Origin: Caenorhabditis remanei | Lineage: Eukaryota; Nematoda; Chromadorea; Rhabditida; Rhabditidae | DNA length: 64,000 bases | Assembly: GCF_010183535.1 (NCBI RefSeq) | Contig: NC_071328.1 | Span: 3,162,001 to 3,226,000 of the forward strand | Reading direction: 5' to 3' | Shown here: in pieces, positions 24,801 through 46,951 of the stretch | Numbering within the stretch: position 1 is the first letter of the stretch | Layout of the letters: every line of letters starts with the position of its first letter | The notes under the pieces: model-generated | Database searches by the model: none | Seen by the model: the letters and a program-made list of their open reading frames with translations, nothing else | What the model was told of the DNA's origin: nothing | Program-made: the position numbers and the translations under genes

Positions 24801-27800
24801 TTCCGAGAATTTCCGGAATTCCGGGTTTTTTCGTCATTCCGGTTCCGGATTCCGGATTTCGAAAATTTGATTCCGGTTCCGGATTCCGGATTCCGGAAAT
24901 TAAAAAAATCTCATTCCGGTTCCGGATTCCGGAAACTGAAAAATCGCATTCCGTACAACTCTGGAGAAAACGCAAAAAGTTCAAATTTTTCGAATTTCAG
25001 ATGTTTGCGGAAAAGTCTGCAATTTCGGAGAAAAAAAAATAGTTTTTTTAACGACCTAAATTGTCCAAAGGACAAAATTCCCGACCTAAAAACTGCAATT
25101 CCAGTCAAAAAACACGTATACAATGATGTTTTTCCAGCGCCCTTCCACCATGGCGTCGTATGAATCCGATCAACGCTGGCAACGAATGGAAACCTCCACC
25201 ACCGCCACCAATGCCCGCCGGGAATCTTCCAGTTGTTAGACCTACAACTACAACTACAACTACAACTCCCCGTCCTACCACTACCACCACAACTCTAAGC
25301 TACGAAGAGATTCGGAGACAACACGAAGAACGACGTCGTCAGATGGAGGCTCAACGGGAATCTGAATTGAGAAGACGTGCGGAATTGGAGAGACAGCGGA
25401 TGGAAGAGGAGAGAAGAAGATTGGTGCAACAGGAACAGACTACAAAGACTACAACGACTACAACAACTACAACGACTACAACCACCGCTCCACCTACTAC
25501 TACAACAACTCCGTCTATCATCTACCCACCGCCTGCATTCAGAACTGCACCGCCTAGAGAAACAACCACAACTACTAGAACTACTCCAGTCACCGCTATC
25601 CCAGAAAAGAAGACGTACGAATCGTACTATCGAAATTGGAGACCACAACACAGGCGGCCGCTTGATTTGAATCCGACGCAGGTGATAACGAATTGGGAGG
25701 GGGAATTATGAAAATCATATTATACATGACTGAAAAATCTGCAATTTCAGGGAAAAAATTTTTTTGAAAAAATAGTTTTCGGCATACTTGCAAAATATCG
25801 GCCCGGAGTCAAAAAATGAGCACAATTTTTTCACAAAATTTTTCGAAATTATTTAAAATTTTCATCAAAAATCCTATGTACACTTGAGTTTTATCGATAT
25901 GTAAAAACATAGTCGAAAATTCGACTTTTTTGCGAAAAAATCAAAAAAAAATTCAAATTTTCAAATTTTTGTACTGTGACCCGGGCCGGGTCGGTGAAAA
26001 TTCTCAAATCGGCCCGGCCCGGCCCGGCCCGTTGCAAGTATGCAGAAAACGGATAAAAAATTTCGAGTTTTTAAAGTATTTTCTGTTCAAAAATTGAAAA
26101 TTTCTCTAATTTCAATACTTTTCATAAAAATATAACGAGTACTGTAAAAATCCGCATTTTCGACTGTCGAAATTCGACTCAAATTCAGTCTGAAAATCCT
26201 TTTATTGAATTATTCAATTTCAGTCTGAAATTTTCAGATTTCGGTGACAAACTTCTCGGCGATCGTCTACCCGCCACGTGGATTCGTGAAGGCCTCTACA
26301 ACCACGTCTTCTTCTTCATCTACTACTACCACTACAACTACAACTACTCCCCGTCCAACAACTACCACTACAACCACTACAGTCAAACCAACTACTACTA
26401 CACCTCCAATCATCTATCCACCTGCTGGATTCAAGAAAGCAACGAAGGTGTCAACGACTACTACTACTACTACTACTGAAGTTCCCCCATCTTCTACATC
26501 TGAAATCGCCTATAATCTTCCTGATGATGAAGATGAAGGTGTTGAGTTGAATGATGATGAGAAGATCCGAGATATGGAGATGATTTGGAGAAGAAAAATG
26601 GTTGAGGTGAGAATTATTAACTCTTTTAGAAGGGTATCAGTGAGATTTTATATTTAGTGAAGTATATGCAAATTGATAGAGAAAGGAGAATCGTTGGTAG
26701 TCAAGAAAGTAGATTTTAACCTTTCTACTCAAAATTCGGGTTCATGTCTTTACAATGAAGGCAGCGCAGGGCTACTGTAGGCCTAAGGGTACTGTAGTTT
26801 CGGAAAGTCTAAAATGGTTTACTATTCACTGGTCCCTACCAGAGTTGCATGGAAGTGAAAATTTCTTATCCGGAAGTTGGAAGTCGGAAGTAAAATTCCT
26901 TATCCGGAAGTCGGAATCAGATTTTTTTCGCAAATATTCAAAAACTCCAAGAGAAAAGATTATAAAATTTACGGAAATCAGTGGAAAATTAGGTTTTGGA
27001 TGAAGAAAAGCCAATTTTCTCTCCTTTTCGACCATTTTTTCAAGTATTTCTGCGAAATATACTTTTCGAAAATTCCACAGTTATAGAATGACGGAAGTCG
27101 GAAGTAAAATTCCTTATCCGGAAGTCGGAAGTCGGAATTCCATGCAACTCTGGTCCCTTCGCACTCAAATGACCCAAGGCATAGTTGTCAAGGCCCGGGA
27201 CGGCCCGGCAAGGCCCGAAGGCCCGGCTTCAAAAAATGCCCCTTTTTTTTCGACATTTTTTCAATTTTTCATCGAAAATGTGACCATTTTTGACTATTTT
27301 TCAGAATTTCTACTAATCCTGAATGATAGTCGAAAATTTGACTTTTTTGCGAAAAATTTTGACTTTTAGCCGAAAAACGATATGAGTTTCAAATTTTCGG
27401 TTAATTCTTGTCCTGAGAAATTTGATAAAATAACTATTTTTCTGGGATTTTTTTTAGCTTTTTTTTATTGAAAACTGCATTAAAATCGTCTGAAAGGGGC
27501 GGAGTTTGAAATTTTTTGATTTTCCCCCGACAGTTTTTGATTTTTTTCCCCGAAATTCAAACAAATTCAAAATTTGACTTTTGCGCCAATTTTCTCGGGG
27601 GGGGGGGGGGCCTTGACAACTATGGAATTTTCATCCATAAAATTATAGTGAATTTTGGTAAACAAAACACCTGAGCCGTGTGAGATTATAGCGTGATTTT
27701 CTTGCCGATTTGGTAAAAGTTTACATTATTATCATTCTCAAACAGCTGTAATTTAAGACTTGGCATGATGTTTCTCTTAATTTCCATACTCGAAAAGACC

Positions 27801-29342
27801 GGGCCGATATCGTTAACGTTAATATCGCAGGACGGGAAAAAGTGCCTAAAACGCAAAAATTGTGGTTTTTTAATGGCTCCAAAAAACTCGAGATCATTTT
27901 CGCCCTTTTTGTCACTTTTGGTGTCAAATTCTCGACTATCATTCAGAATTATAGAAGAAATTCTGAAAAATCATGAAAAATGTTCACATTTTCGATAAAA
28001 TATTGAAAAAATTTCAACAAAAATTTTGAAAAAAAAAGGTTTATTTTTTGAAGCCGGGTAGGGATTTCAAAAATTTTACGATGCACGGCAGAGTTGTCCG
28101 GAATCCGGATTCCGAAATTCCGGAATTCCGGGTTTTTTCGGCATTCCGGATACCGGTTTTTTGAGTTTCCTTTTTCCGGAATCCAGATGTTGAAATTTAT
28201 AATTTTTTTGAGTTTAAAAGACAACTATAGTACCTTTGCAAATTTATCGAATCATTCCGAATTTCGGAAGTCCGGGTTTTTCCGGCATTCCGGTTCCGGA
28301 TTCCGGATTTCTAAAGTTTGATTCCGGAAACTGAAAAATGGCATTCCGTACAACTCTGATGCACGGCCTTGACAATTATTCATTTTGGTATATTTTTCAG
28401 CTCCATAATATATAGTTTTAAGCGAGTTACGGTATTCTCTGTAAAAAGTTGAAAAATCTTAACTCTAATGAAAATGAACAATCAATTATCTAAACTTTTG
28501 AATTTTTCAAAATTTCTCTTAAAAATCGTAATTTTTGAATATCTGAACCAGAGCTGTGCGGAATTCCTTCCTTCGACTTCCTTCTTCCTTCTTCAGGGCC
28601 TTTTTTCACTTCTTCTTCCTTTTCAAAAATTTTATGTCCTTCTTCCTTGTTCCTTCTTCCGTTGAAAAAAGTTTACTAAAATTTTGTAATTTTCGACGGA
28701 ATTTTGGCGGAATTTTGGTGGTTTTTGACGGAATTTTGTATGAAACAACATCAAAATTCGTTTTCAGAGATGACTAGAAAAAAGTTTCCTCAAATTTGTC
28801 ATTTTCAAAAGATTTCTCAGTTCGGAACCCAACTTCCTTCTTCCTTCCTTCTTCCTTCCTTCTTCCTTCCTTCTTCCTTCTTCCGGGCCTTTTTTCACTT
28901 CCTTCTTCCCTTTTCAAAAATTTTACTTCCGCACAGCTCTGATCTGAGCATGGAAAAAATTAAAGTTCCAGGTTTCAGTTAAAGTATTTAAACTCATTGT
29001 TTGAAACAAAAAAGTTCAAGTAATTTGAATTCCAAACTTTTAAAACTGAACATTTGTTTCGAATATCACAACTTTTCCCAAAAACCCCTAAACTTCTATT
29101 CCTTCCAGATGCCAAAACTCGAATCATCCGAATCGGAAGACGTTGTGAAGACGTGGTACACTCCAAAACCAGCAGCAGCCACCGCTCCTCCGTCCTCTCA
29201 ACCCGCCGAACCATCTGTCCGAACCCCTGTGGAGAAAATGAATGAATACAAGAAGCTTCTTGGTGAGGAGCCGTCCGCCTCCTCCTCAATTATTCTCCCC
29301 TTGTTTATCTCAATTATCATCTTCGCTTTCTTTTTATTGTAA
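15868..29342 (+). CDS. Type I membrane protein with Cys-rich module and Thr-rich stalk
   Basis: Exons are 15868-15944, 18934-19009, 20648-20770, 23013-23302, 25138-25681, 26238-26606 and 29109-29342; all phases agree, giving 570 residues. Residues 1-21 (MRLLLLFPLIFLQIPNFAIS) are a signal peptide. Residues 26-104 hold ten cysteines, starting RCTCSS and ending KCWCTRGDYCN. The closing CxC...CN resembles Ly6/activin-receptor-type or nematode ET-like ectodomains, but I cannot assign the family. An acidic segment follows (about 110-165), then PT-rich stretches with runs of threonine, likely O-glycosylated, interrupted by an Arg/Glu-rich helix (YEEIRRQHEERRRQMEAQRE and onward, about 230-280). The last 17 residues, IILPLFISIIIFAFFLL, form a membrane segment or GPI-type tail with no cytoplasmic part. 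A cell-surface or cuticle role is inferred. Confidence 0.8.
16765..17130. repeat. Family G fold-back element, copy B
   Basis: Arms pair GATCTTGTGTTGGCACGGTG with CACCGTGCCAACAAGATCG and CGACTAGCCTCGAAATGAGC with its complement. Both outer ends survive, unlike copy A. Confidence 0.75.
17941..18083 (-). repeat. 150-bp MITE (family M), copy 6
   Basis: Reverse orientation (TATTAGCTCGTCACAGGTCT to GTTCCGTGCTAATG). The right inner arm has TTGGAAGA where most copies have TTGTAAGA. Confidence 0.7.
18414..18802. repeat. Family H fold-back element, long copy B
   Basis: Same outer arms as 10530-10992 (ACTTCAGAAAATTCTAAAAA, GACGCATATGCTAAAAATCG, CCGTGTAGTCCTCTCGGACA), with better-preserved pairing between arms. 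Confidence 0.75.
19265..19745 (+). repeat. Degenerate tandem array of GAGTCG(A/C)TACTCAG units
   Basis: About a dozen copies of GAGTCGMTACTCAGYGAATT separated by variable spacers of roughly 20 bp. One segment (AACTGGTGACTTTTTCATGT, 19498) is itself repeated at the end of the array (19740). Translations give repeated RYSANS peptides, which are an artefact of the array. Confidence 0.8.
19785..20110. repeat. Fold-back element with TACTCCAGGTG arms, copy B
   Basis: Left arm GAGGTACGGTACCGGGTACG, TTCCCTACATTCCCAAGTGA; right arm TCACTTGGGAATGTAGGGAA, CAGGTACCGTACTCCAG; centre around AATTAATTGG/CCAATTAATG. It matches 13255-13600. Confidence 0.75.
20824..20968 (+). repeat. 150-bp MITE (family M), copy 7
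   Basis: Ends TATTAACACGGCACACTTCC and GCGCCGAGCTAATA; it begins about 50 bp after the 20770 splice donor. Confidence 0.7.
21403..21695. repeat. hAT-like element with CAGGGTTGGGAAAT ends
   Basis: Terminal inverted repeats CAGGGTTGGGAAATCCCGG and ATTTCCCAACCCTG. Flanks CCCTATAG (21395-21402) and TCCTATAG (21696-21703) match at 7 of 8 bases. A (GT)n tract lies further on at 21788-21808. Confidence 0.7.
21960..23012. other. Intron 3 distal part: A/T-rich and GGATCC-type repeats
   Basis: From 22650 to 22980 the motif TACAGTAACCCATAGGATCC and its complement recur three or four times around TGGATCTGGATCC-like sequence. No exon candidate was found. Confidence 0.5.
23568..24031. repeat. Long relative of MITE family M
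   Basis: Ends TTAGCAGCCCACC...TTACAACTGCGCCCCATCGC and GGCGGGGCGCAGTTGTAAC...CGCTAATA resemble family M, and the interior has GAGAGACGCAGAG. The body is about three times longer, with its own inner palindrome (GAGAGAGAGTGTGCGAATTG and onward). Confidence 0.6.
24498..24963. repeat. hAT-like element T1 with (TTCCGGA)n interior
   Basis: Ends CATAGTTGTCCGGAATCC and GCATTCCGTACAACTCTG. The octamer GAGAAAAC is present on both sides (24490-24497 and 24964-24971). The interior is a degenerate array of ATTCCGGATTCCGG units split by an A/T-rich centre. Confidence 0.8.
25782..26045. repeat. GGCCCGG inverted-repeat element in intron 5
   Basis: Ends TTTTCGGCATACTTGCAA and TTGCAAGTATGCAGAAAA. The pairing extends past the usual CATACTTG boundary, so no 8-bp duplication can be read. 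The interior has the GGCCCGG/CGGCCC arms and the TCTGAATGATAGTCGAAAAT-type module in a diverged form. Confidence 0.6.
26840..27152. repeat. hAT-like element T2 with (GGAAGTC)n arms
   Basis: Ends CAGAGTTGCATGGAAGTG and GGAATTCCATGCAACTCTG. Flanks GTCCCTAC (26832-26839) and GTCCCTTC (27153-27160) match at 7 of 8. Short GGAAGTCGGAAGT arrays flank an A/T-rich centre. Confidence 0.8.
27181..27625. repeat. GGCCCGG element, probably composite
   Basis: Begins CATAGTTGTCAAGGCCCGG and ends GGCCTTGACAACTATG, but the flanking octamers do not match. A run of G at 27597-27610 and an extra A/T-rich block near the right end suggest rearrangement. Confidence 0.55.
28089..28358. repeat. hAT-like element T3 with (TTCCGGA)n interior
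   Basis: Ends CAGAGTTGTCCGGAATCC and CATTCCGTACAACTCTG, with a perfect ATGCACGG duplication (28081-28088 and 28359-28366). Confidence 0.85.
28549..28941. repeat. hAT-like element T4 with (TTCCTTC)n interior
   Basis: Ends CAGAGCTGTGCGGAATTCC and TTCCGCACAGCTCTG. Flanks ATCTGAAC (28541-28548) and ATCTGAGC (28942-28949) match at 7 of 8. Polypyrimidine arrays at each side are TTCCTTC/CTTCTTCC units. Confidence 0.85.
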
Positions 29343-30945
29343 TAATTTTTTCATTGAAATTCGCACCCCTATGCACACCAATTTTATCATCTTTTTAGAT
29401 TTCTTAATTTTTTTTTTGGCAAATGCGCTCTACTGGACGCGATTTTTGATGTGTTCGGTAGAGCGTGCTTTCTACAGCAAGTGCGCTCTATCGAGCACTT
29501 GACAAAAATCACATTTTGATAAGATTTTTTTGAGGAAAAGTGCAATAGAGCGCACTTGTCACCAACTGTTTGTTTCTAGAGATCCTACCGATTCCGCGGG
29601 AAAATGGGCGGAGCTTCAATTGCAATATCGCCGCACGGTTCTTTAGATGTAACTGGAAAAGTGCACGGCGATGTTGCAATTGAAACTCCGCCCATTTTCC
29701 TGCGAAATTTTTTCCAGTTAGTGGCAAGTGCGCGCTATTGCACTTTTCAACAAAAAATCTCATCAAATTTTTGTTAAATGTTCGATAGAGCGCATTTACT
29801 ATAACGGGATTTTCAAAACAAAATTAAGTCCAATAGAGCGCACTTGCCACAGTTTGTTTCTATCTGTTTTGTGATAGGTCTAGTCCCCCATTCCCCTGTT
29901 TTCCCGCACATTTCCATCCCGTTTTTCTTTTCATAATAATAATAATCTCAAATTCCTGTTCCCCCCCACTGCTTTACCGTTCCCCCCCCCTTTTTTTCAT
30001 TATTTTTGTCCCAAAAATTCTCTCTTTTTCTCACTGCTCACAAGTTGTGCGGGTTGTCTTCTTTCTTTCCCTTCTTTATATTACTACCACCACTAAATAA
30101 ATCATTTTTGAAAATTGAATCATTTCGAAGCCAATTAGCACAAGTGGTAGGCGCCACGGGCGCCCACTTGAGAATAAGGGGGCGATAATTTGGTTGGGTT
30201 GGCAGAGGGATACGGTAATTTAGGAGCACAATGGAGAGCATCAAAATATTATTCTTTTTGCGGGTAAATTTTATTTAAAAGACAAATTGAATTTTTGGTA
30301 ATTGCGCTCTATTGAGAATATGGCGATCACCTAAGGGGTACGGTAGTCGTGGTGAGACCCGATTGGGTTACTGTAGCTTTAACAGGACTACAGTAATCTT
30401 ATCATGGAGTTACCGTAACGCAGGAATCTTTTTTTAATTAAAAAAAAATAAATTTTTTGATACCAAAATTAGTTTCAGTGAAAAAAAGAAAAGAAATTCC
30501 CGAAATTTGATTACCCGTCACAATGCCAATTATTGAGCTTCATTCTCAAACTTTTGTGTCATTGTGTAGATCAAATGTAGAGCTTCATTTTTGTAGTTTG
30601 TAGTTTTTTGATAGCTACTCACGCTTTTGAGATACGTGTCTTTTTGCAAGCGCGCTCTAGCGCTCTTTAACGGAATTTCAGATTTAGAGGTATCTTGTTG
30701 ATGACTTGGGGGGAAAACTGAGCATTGTAAACGTTCCAAATTTGTACTAACCCTATAGTACATGTCTAAACCGTCACTTTTATAGTTGACCTCTTTTTTC
30801 TAAATACTTTCATTAGCGAGATAAAGTCTCTGTGAGGGGTGTAAAGACAGCGTAGCGAGCACCAATTAATTTAATAACGACCATAACTCTCTGGCAAGGG
30901 GTCACACAAGAAAACTGTTAACTACAAAAATAAAGATCTAGACTT
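29343..30945. other. Intergenic, palindromes and GTAGAGCGC motifs
   Basis: It holds a hairpin whose arms read GGGAAAATGGGCGGAGCTTC and AACTCCGCCCATTTTCC (29595-29705), repeated ATAGAGCGCACTTG motifs (29545-29850), a more complex stretch around 29880-30250, and half-palindromes of the TTTTGTAGTTGACAACTTTT family from 30530. No gene seen. Confidence 0.5.
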
Positions 30946-31013
30946 GTTCTATAACATATCAAAAACTGGGATAAAAGGAACAATTAGAGAGGGCGCAGAG
31001 AAACGAGACAGTC

Positions 31014-32153
31014 TACAGTAGCGAGCATAAGTGAGCACCCCTTTACACTTTCATGTGTAACTCAGCTGAATCGTGTCCGTTTTGCATAAACTTTTTTTGA
31101 AATGTAGCTGAAATATCCAGTAGTAAGAACATAAGTTTTTTGAAAAAGTTTTGGTTTTGATTTTTTTCGATAACTGATTTTTCCTGATTGTGATTTAAAA
31201 ATTCGAAAAAAAACTTTTTATTTTTCTCTTGGAGTTATTCAGTTTTTGATGTCAAAATGATGGAAAATGCTGAAATATGCAAAAAATTATGTTGAATTGA
31301 CTTCTGAAACCCTGAGCATCGTGCCAGAGCTCCAGAAGTCAAATGTAGTGTCCTCAAGAAAATCATCATAACTCACCAAAAATTGCTTCAAATCAGTCAA
31401 AACATGTACCAAAAGATGTGTCTTGAGTTTTTCTACAAATCAACATCAAAAAGTAATAATTTTAGAAAAAATAATTTTTCAAGTTTTTTTCGCGAAAAAA
31501 TTATTTTATTCCCATTTTTGATATTTTTTGGGTATAATACGAACAAGAAATACAGCCATAGGTTTTATTATGTGCGAAAAGACAATTTGCATAAAGTTTT
31601 TGGAAAGTATGTTCATTTTATAGTCAGAAAATATCAAAAATTGAGAAAAAATGGGAATAAAATAATTTTTTCGCGAAAAAAACTTGAAAAATTATTTTTT
31701 CTAAAATTATCACTTTTTGATGTTGATTTGTAGAAAAACTCAAGACACATCTTTTGGTACATGTTTTGACTGATTTGAAGCAATTTTTGATGAGTTATGA
31801 AGATTTTCCCGAGGGCGTTACTTTTGACTTCTGGAGCTGTGGCACGATGCTCAGGGTTTCAGAAGTCAATTCAACATAATTTTTTGCATATTTCAGCATT
31901 TTCCATCATTTTGACATAAAAAACTGAATAACTCCAAGAGAAAAATAAAAAGTTTTTTTTCGAATTTTTAAATCACAATCAGGAAAAATCAATTATCGAA
32001 AAAAATCAAAACCAAAACTTTTTCAAAAAACTTATGTTCTTACTACTGGATATTTCAGCTATCTTTCAAAAAAAAGTTTATGCAAAACGGACACGATTCA
32101 GCTGAGTTACACATGAAAGTGTAAAGGGGTGCTCACTTATGCTCGCTACTGTA
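31014..32153. mobile_element. Fold-back Tc1/mariner-type element, 1.14 kb
   Basis: Long arms begin CAGTAGCGAGCATAAGTGAG and end with the complement, immediately inside a TA on each side (31014-31015 and 32152-32153). The arms, at least 450 bp each, are nearly perfect complements, meeting in a short centre around 31560-31600. The reading frame at 31383-31733 is just the hairpin and has no transposase features. It interrupts a member of the GCGCCTTTAAAG family. Confidence 0.85.
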
Positions 32154-32159
32154 CCTTCT

Positions 32160-33080
32160 TTGCGTCTCTCCCCTCCTCTCTCTCATATCTTTAAAGGCGC
32201 ATATCTCAAAAGCGTGAATAGCTATCAAAAAGTTGTCAACTACAAAAATGAAGCTCTCTGTTTGATCTACACAATTATATAAAATTTGTAAAGGTAAGGC
32301 GAAAGTTGAGTTTACCACGGTGTGAGCTTGAGAGCGCTGGAGCGCGCTTGCAAAAAGACGCTTATCTCGAAGGTGGGAATAGGTATCAAAAAACTATAAA
32401 CTTCAAAAATCAAGCAAACTTTATAAAATTTGGCGGGAAATTGAATCAAGTTTCAATGACTCAATTTCCTGCGTTATCGTATGGTAGAAATTTGAAATTT
32501 TTAGAAAAAAATGCATTACTTTAAAAAAAAACGAATTTTCAACTATTTTTTTTTAATTCATAAAAACTTAAGCGTACGGGAGAATTTTGACTATTTTTGA
32601 TGATGGTAAAAATGACAAAAAAAATTGTGAGAAAATTGTGCACAATTTTGAATCCGGGCCGTATTTTTTTTGGTTTTCTTTTTTAATTTAGCGATTTTTC
32701 ACACGTCAGTAAGGTAATGACTTTGCAACGGTCAAAACTTTGACTTAATTTTTCTCGAATACCAGACCTCGAGGTCAAAAACTAAATATATATTTGGAAT
32801 TAGGGTATTCTCCGCTGTCCAATGATATAGGTCACGCCCCTTATCTCCAAACGGACTCCACGACCTTCCCTACTACATTTAGAGTCAGTTTTGGGCTGAA
32901 AGTTCACGTTTTTTGAGTTAAAATGGGGAATTTTGGGCTGAAAATTCCAAATTTTTCGTCCTAAAATGACAATTTTCGACCAGAAATCTGATTTACGAAC
33001 TCAAAACGGGCATTTCCAGTTAAAAATCCAGTTTTTACACGTTTTGGATAAAGCTAGCTAAATCAGTGACTACTACAGTA
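32160..33080. other. Intergenic repeats upstream of unc-55
   Basis: The right half of the interrupted GCGCCTTTAAAG palindrome continues to about 32300; a TATATTTGGAAT...CCAATGATATAGGTCACG half-element (relative of 46650-46950) lies at 32750-32880. Nothing gene-like. Confidence 0.5.
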
Positions 33081-33537
33081 TCCACTAAAATGTACCCCCC
33101 CCAAAAAACTTTCACCAGTACCACTTGAACGGCTCCTCGGAGACCACCACTAAATGGGGTGCTAATCGGAAAGAAGTACTCGTCTCTCTAAAGTATCCCC
33201 CACCGCCATCCAATATGATAAATGCTCATTATCGCGGGCGCCCATCTCGACTCGACACAGACCCCCCCCCCCCAACGGGCGGTGTGTGAAAACCCCCATC
33301 GTCCGACATTTTTACGAGCCGAGAAGGGGAGCCGAGAGAAGGCAGATGCTCCCTCTTCCTCTGGGCTCTCTTGGCTCCACTACCGTAGTGCCCCGCCCCT
33401 TTGCCAATCGGGACTCGGGGACCCCTAATATCTTTTCGACCCATCTGTGACTCCTCCCCCAACTCTCTCACGGGCACAATTCGTCTTCTTGTCGTGTCGC
33501 AACATATATCCGGTTGGGTGTCTATCGGATTGATATC
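33081..33537 (+). promoter_or_regulatory. Probable unc-55 promoter / 5' UTR
   Basis: Unlike its surroundings this stretch is G/C-rich and free of recognised repeats, with poly-C tracts (33262-33273) and CGGGCGGTGTGTGAAAACCC. A similar CGGGCGGTGTCTTCTC beside a poly-C run occurs in the first intron (36300-36360), which may be a paired regulatory element. No TSS can be placed. Confidence 0.4.
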
Positions 33538-44535
<10,998 letters not shown>

Positions 44536-46290
44536 AATTTTAAAATTTTTCATTTTTAGTTTTTAAACTTTTTAAAATAATATTCTCCCCTTACATTTCG
44601 TTCCACACATCCCGATGATTTATTTGCCATCGTTTTCCCCCATTTTCTAGTCATTTCGAAATAGTAGCATTCGCGCTCCACCGAACCTCTCTGAGAGTCT
44701 CTCTGAGACGAGTTCGGTGGAGCGCACATGCCTGCTTAGTCTAAAACTTCTTGCTTTTCTTCTGTCTGTTCTCCAATAAACCATTTCCTCTCGAGACCCA
44801 TTTACATATTGACATTTGGTCCCCCCTATACCGTAGGACACCCCGCTGAAGGCGACATGATCGTCACGGGAGTCATCCAAATCATCAACAATTTTATGGG
44901 TTTTATGCGCATATAGTTCATGCCCTCTTTTTATGTATTCAGGAGGAGAGAGATGGGTGAGAATAGGGGTTCAGAGGGGGGAACAAGTTTTGAGGGCTCA
45001 AATTTTTGGAAAAAATAAGAATGTCAAAAATATTGGCAAAGACCGGGATTTGAGCTTTGGTCACTGAAAAAAATTTAGTCCAAAATTACGATTTTTGAAC
45101 TGAAAATTATGGTTTAAAGGCGTATTGTGGTCTGTTGTGATGTTTTCATATCATAATTTATGAGTTTCGGAGAGTTCATTTTCATAGTTCAAGAATTTTT
45201 TAATTCGGTGCACAACCCGCTGGAAGTGAGCGCCGGAAAGTTTGGTCATTGAGAAGGCCGAAGAAAATTGGTGCCGGTGGTCTAGAAATTCTACTTCGGC
45301 AGCGTTGATTTTTTAAATTTTAACGGTATTTTCGATTATTTTTGTTGTATTTCTTCAATAATTTCGATAAAATACGGCAAATATTGATAGAAAAACACTA
45401 AAAACGATCGAAAATAACGCCAGAAATGGCAGAATACGGAAAAAACAACTTTACCCAAGTGAAATTTCTAGAAATGTCTTGCTGATCAAACTTTCCGTTG
45501 GACACTCATACATTATGATATGAAAACGTCACAGCAGACCACAATACGCCTTTAAGGTAATCCAGCATAGAGAGGAAATTGAAAACTGCAGATTTTGATA
45601 AGCAGCCACTGTGTCAGTTTATCGAATTTTATAGGTTCTGTATTATCGAAATAAAAAAGTTGCGACATTTTTTACCGACGCGTGTTTGCGGACTCAATGC
45701 AAAATTTAATAATTTAGCACTATGTCCGCAAACACGCGTCGGTAAAAAATGTCGCAACTTTTTTGTCGCGACAATATTGTCAAAACAAACTTTCTTGACA
45801 TTCGGTGTTTGCGGACCTAAGTTCCCGCGCTTAAAATAAGCCACGCCCTCTTTCCGTTGTCTCGGCTATGATATTAGTCGAACTCCCCGATCTTTTCTAT
45901 GTATATAGCCGAGATAACGGACAGAGGGCGTGGCTTATTTTAAGCTCCGGAACTTAGGTCCGCAAACACCGAATGTCAAGAAAGTTTGTTTTGACAATAG
46001 ATCCAATTTAGGTCTCTATTTTTGTAGTGGAAAACTTTTTGACAGCACTTTCAGGTTTCAAAATAGGCTCCTTTGAAACCGAGGTATCAAGGAAAAAACG
46101 AGGGCTAGGCTATCAAGGTGCAGAGGAACAGGCTATCATATAATGTTGATAATAATATAGAGTTTGCTTTGATTAGGTAGATCAAATCTGAATCTTCATT
46201 TTTGTAGTTGACATTTTTTTGACTTTTTTAAATAGAATTACTCAGACGGTCTGGACATCGCCCGATTGTAACTATTTGTCGGGTAGAGAG
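44536..46290. repeat. Intergenic: three fold-back elements
   Basis: A 440-bp element has ends AAAGGCGTATTGTGGTCTGT and ACAGCAGACCACAATACGCC (45117-45553). A hairpin has perfect 40-bp arms TTGCGACATTTTTTACCGAC... (45653-45692 and 45724-45763). Overlapping it, an element with about 95-bp arms TGTCAAAACAAACTTTCTTG...CGCAAACACCGAATGTCAAG (45776-46000). No coding sequence. Confidence 0.7.
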
Positions 46291-46623
46291 CAGTGTTGTT
46301 GGGAATTCCGACTTCCGACTTCCGACTTCCGACTTCCGGATAAGAAATTTCACTTCCGACTTCTGTCATTACATAACGGTGAAATTTCGGAAAAGTACAT
46401 TTCTCAGAAATACAAGGAAAAATGGTCTAAAAGGACAGAAAATAGGCTTTTCTTCAGCAAAAAACTAATTTTCCACTGATTTTCGCGAATTTTATGAACT
46501 TTTTCTAGGAGTTTTTGAATCTTTGCGAAAAAATCTACTTCCGACTTCCGACTTCCGGATAAGAAATTTTACTTCCGACTTCCGACTTCCGGATAAGAAA
46601 ATTTTTACTTCCCAACATCTCTG
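46291..46623. repeat. hAT-like element T5 with (GACTTCC)n arms
   Basis: Ends CAGTGTTGTTGGGAATTCC and ACTTCCCAACATCTCTG. A perfect 8-bp duplication GTAGAGAG flanks it (46283-46290 and 46624-46631). It resembles T2 in reverse orientation. Confidence 0.85.
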
Positions 46624-46951
46624 GTAGAGAGTTCCCGTTATTGATCTGACCAGGGAAGGCTCCAGATGACCGTGGAGTTATGGGACGTGACCTATATCAT
46701 TGGAAAGCTGAGAAGACGCTGATTCCAAATATACATTCAGTTTTTGCCCTCGAGGCCTGGTATTCGAGAAAAACGAGACCACAGCGCCTCACTACCACCT
46801 GCGCCACGCTGCCGATATTTTTAACACGTCGGTAAGGTAATGAATAGTCAGGGGTCCAAACTCTGACCTCGTTTTTTTCTAATACCAGGTCTCGAGTGCA
46901 AAAACTTAATATATATTTGGAATCAGCGTTTTCTCAGCTTTTCAACGATAT

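Noticed and set aside
28840..28890. TTCCTTC tract as a simple microsatellite
   Set aside because: It is bounded by inverted CAGAGCTGTGCGGAA ends and an 8-bp duplication, so it is the interior of a hAT-like element.
31383..31733. 116-residue frame within the 31-kb element
   Set aside because: The frame is created by the hairpin arms, is Lys/Phe rich from A/T sequence and lacks any DDE or helix-turn-helix transposase feature.
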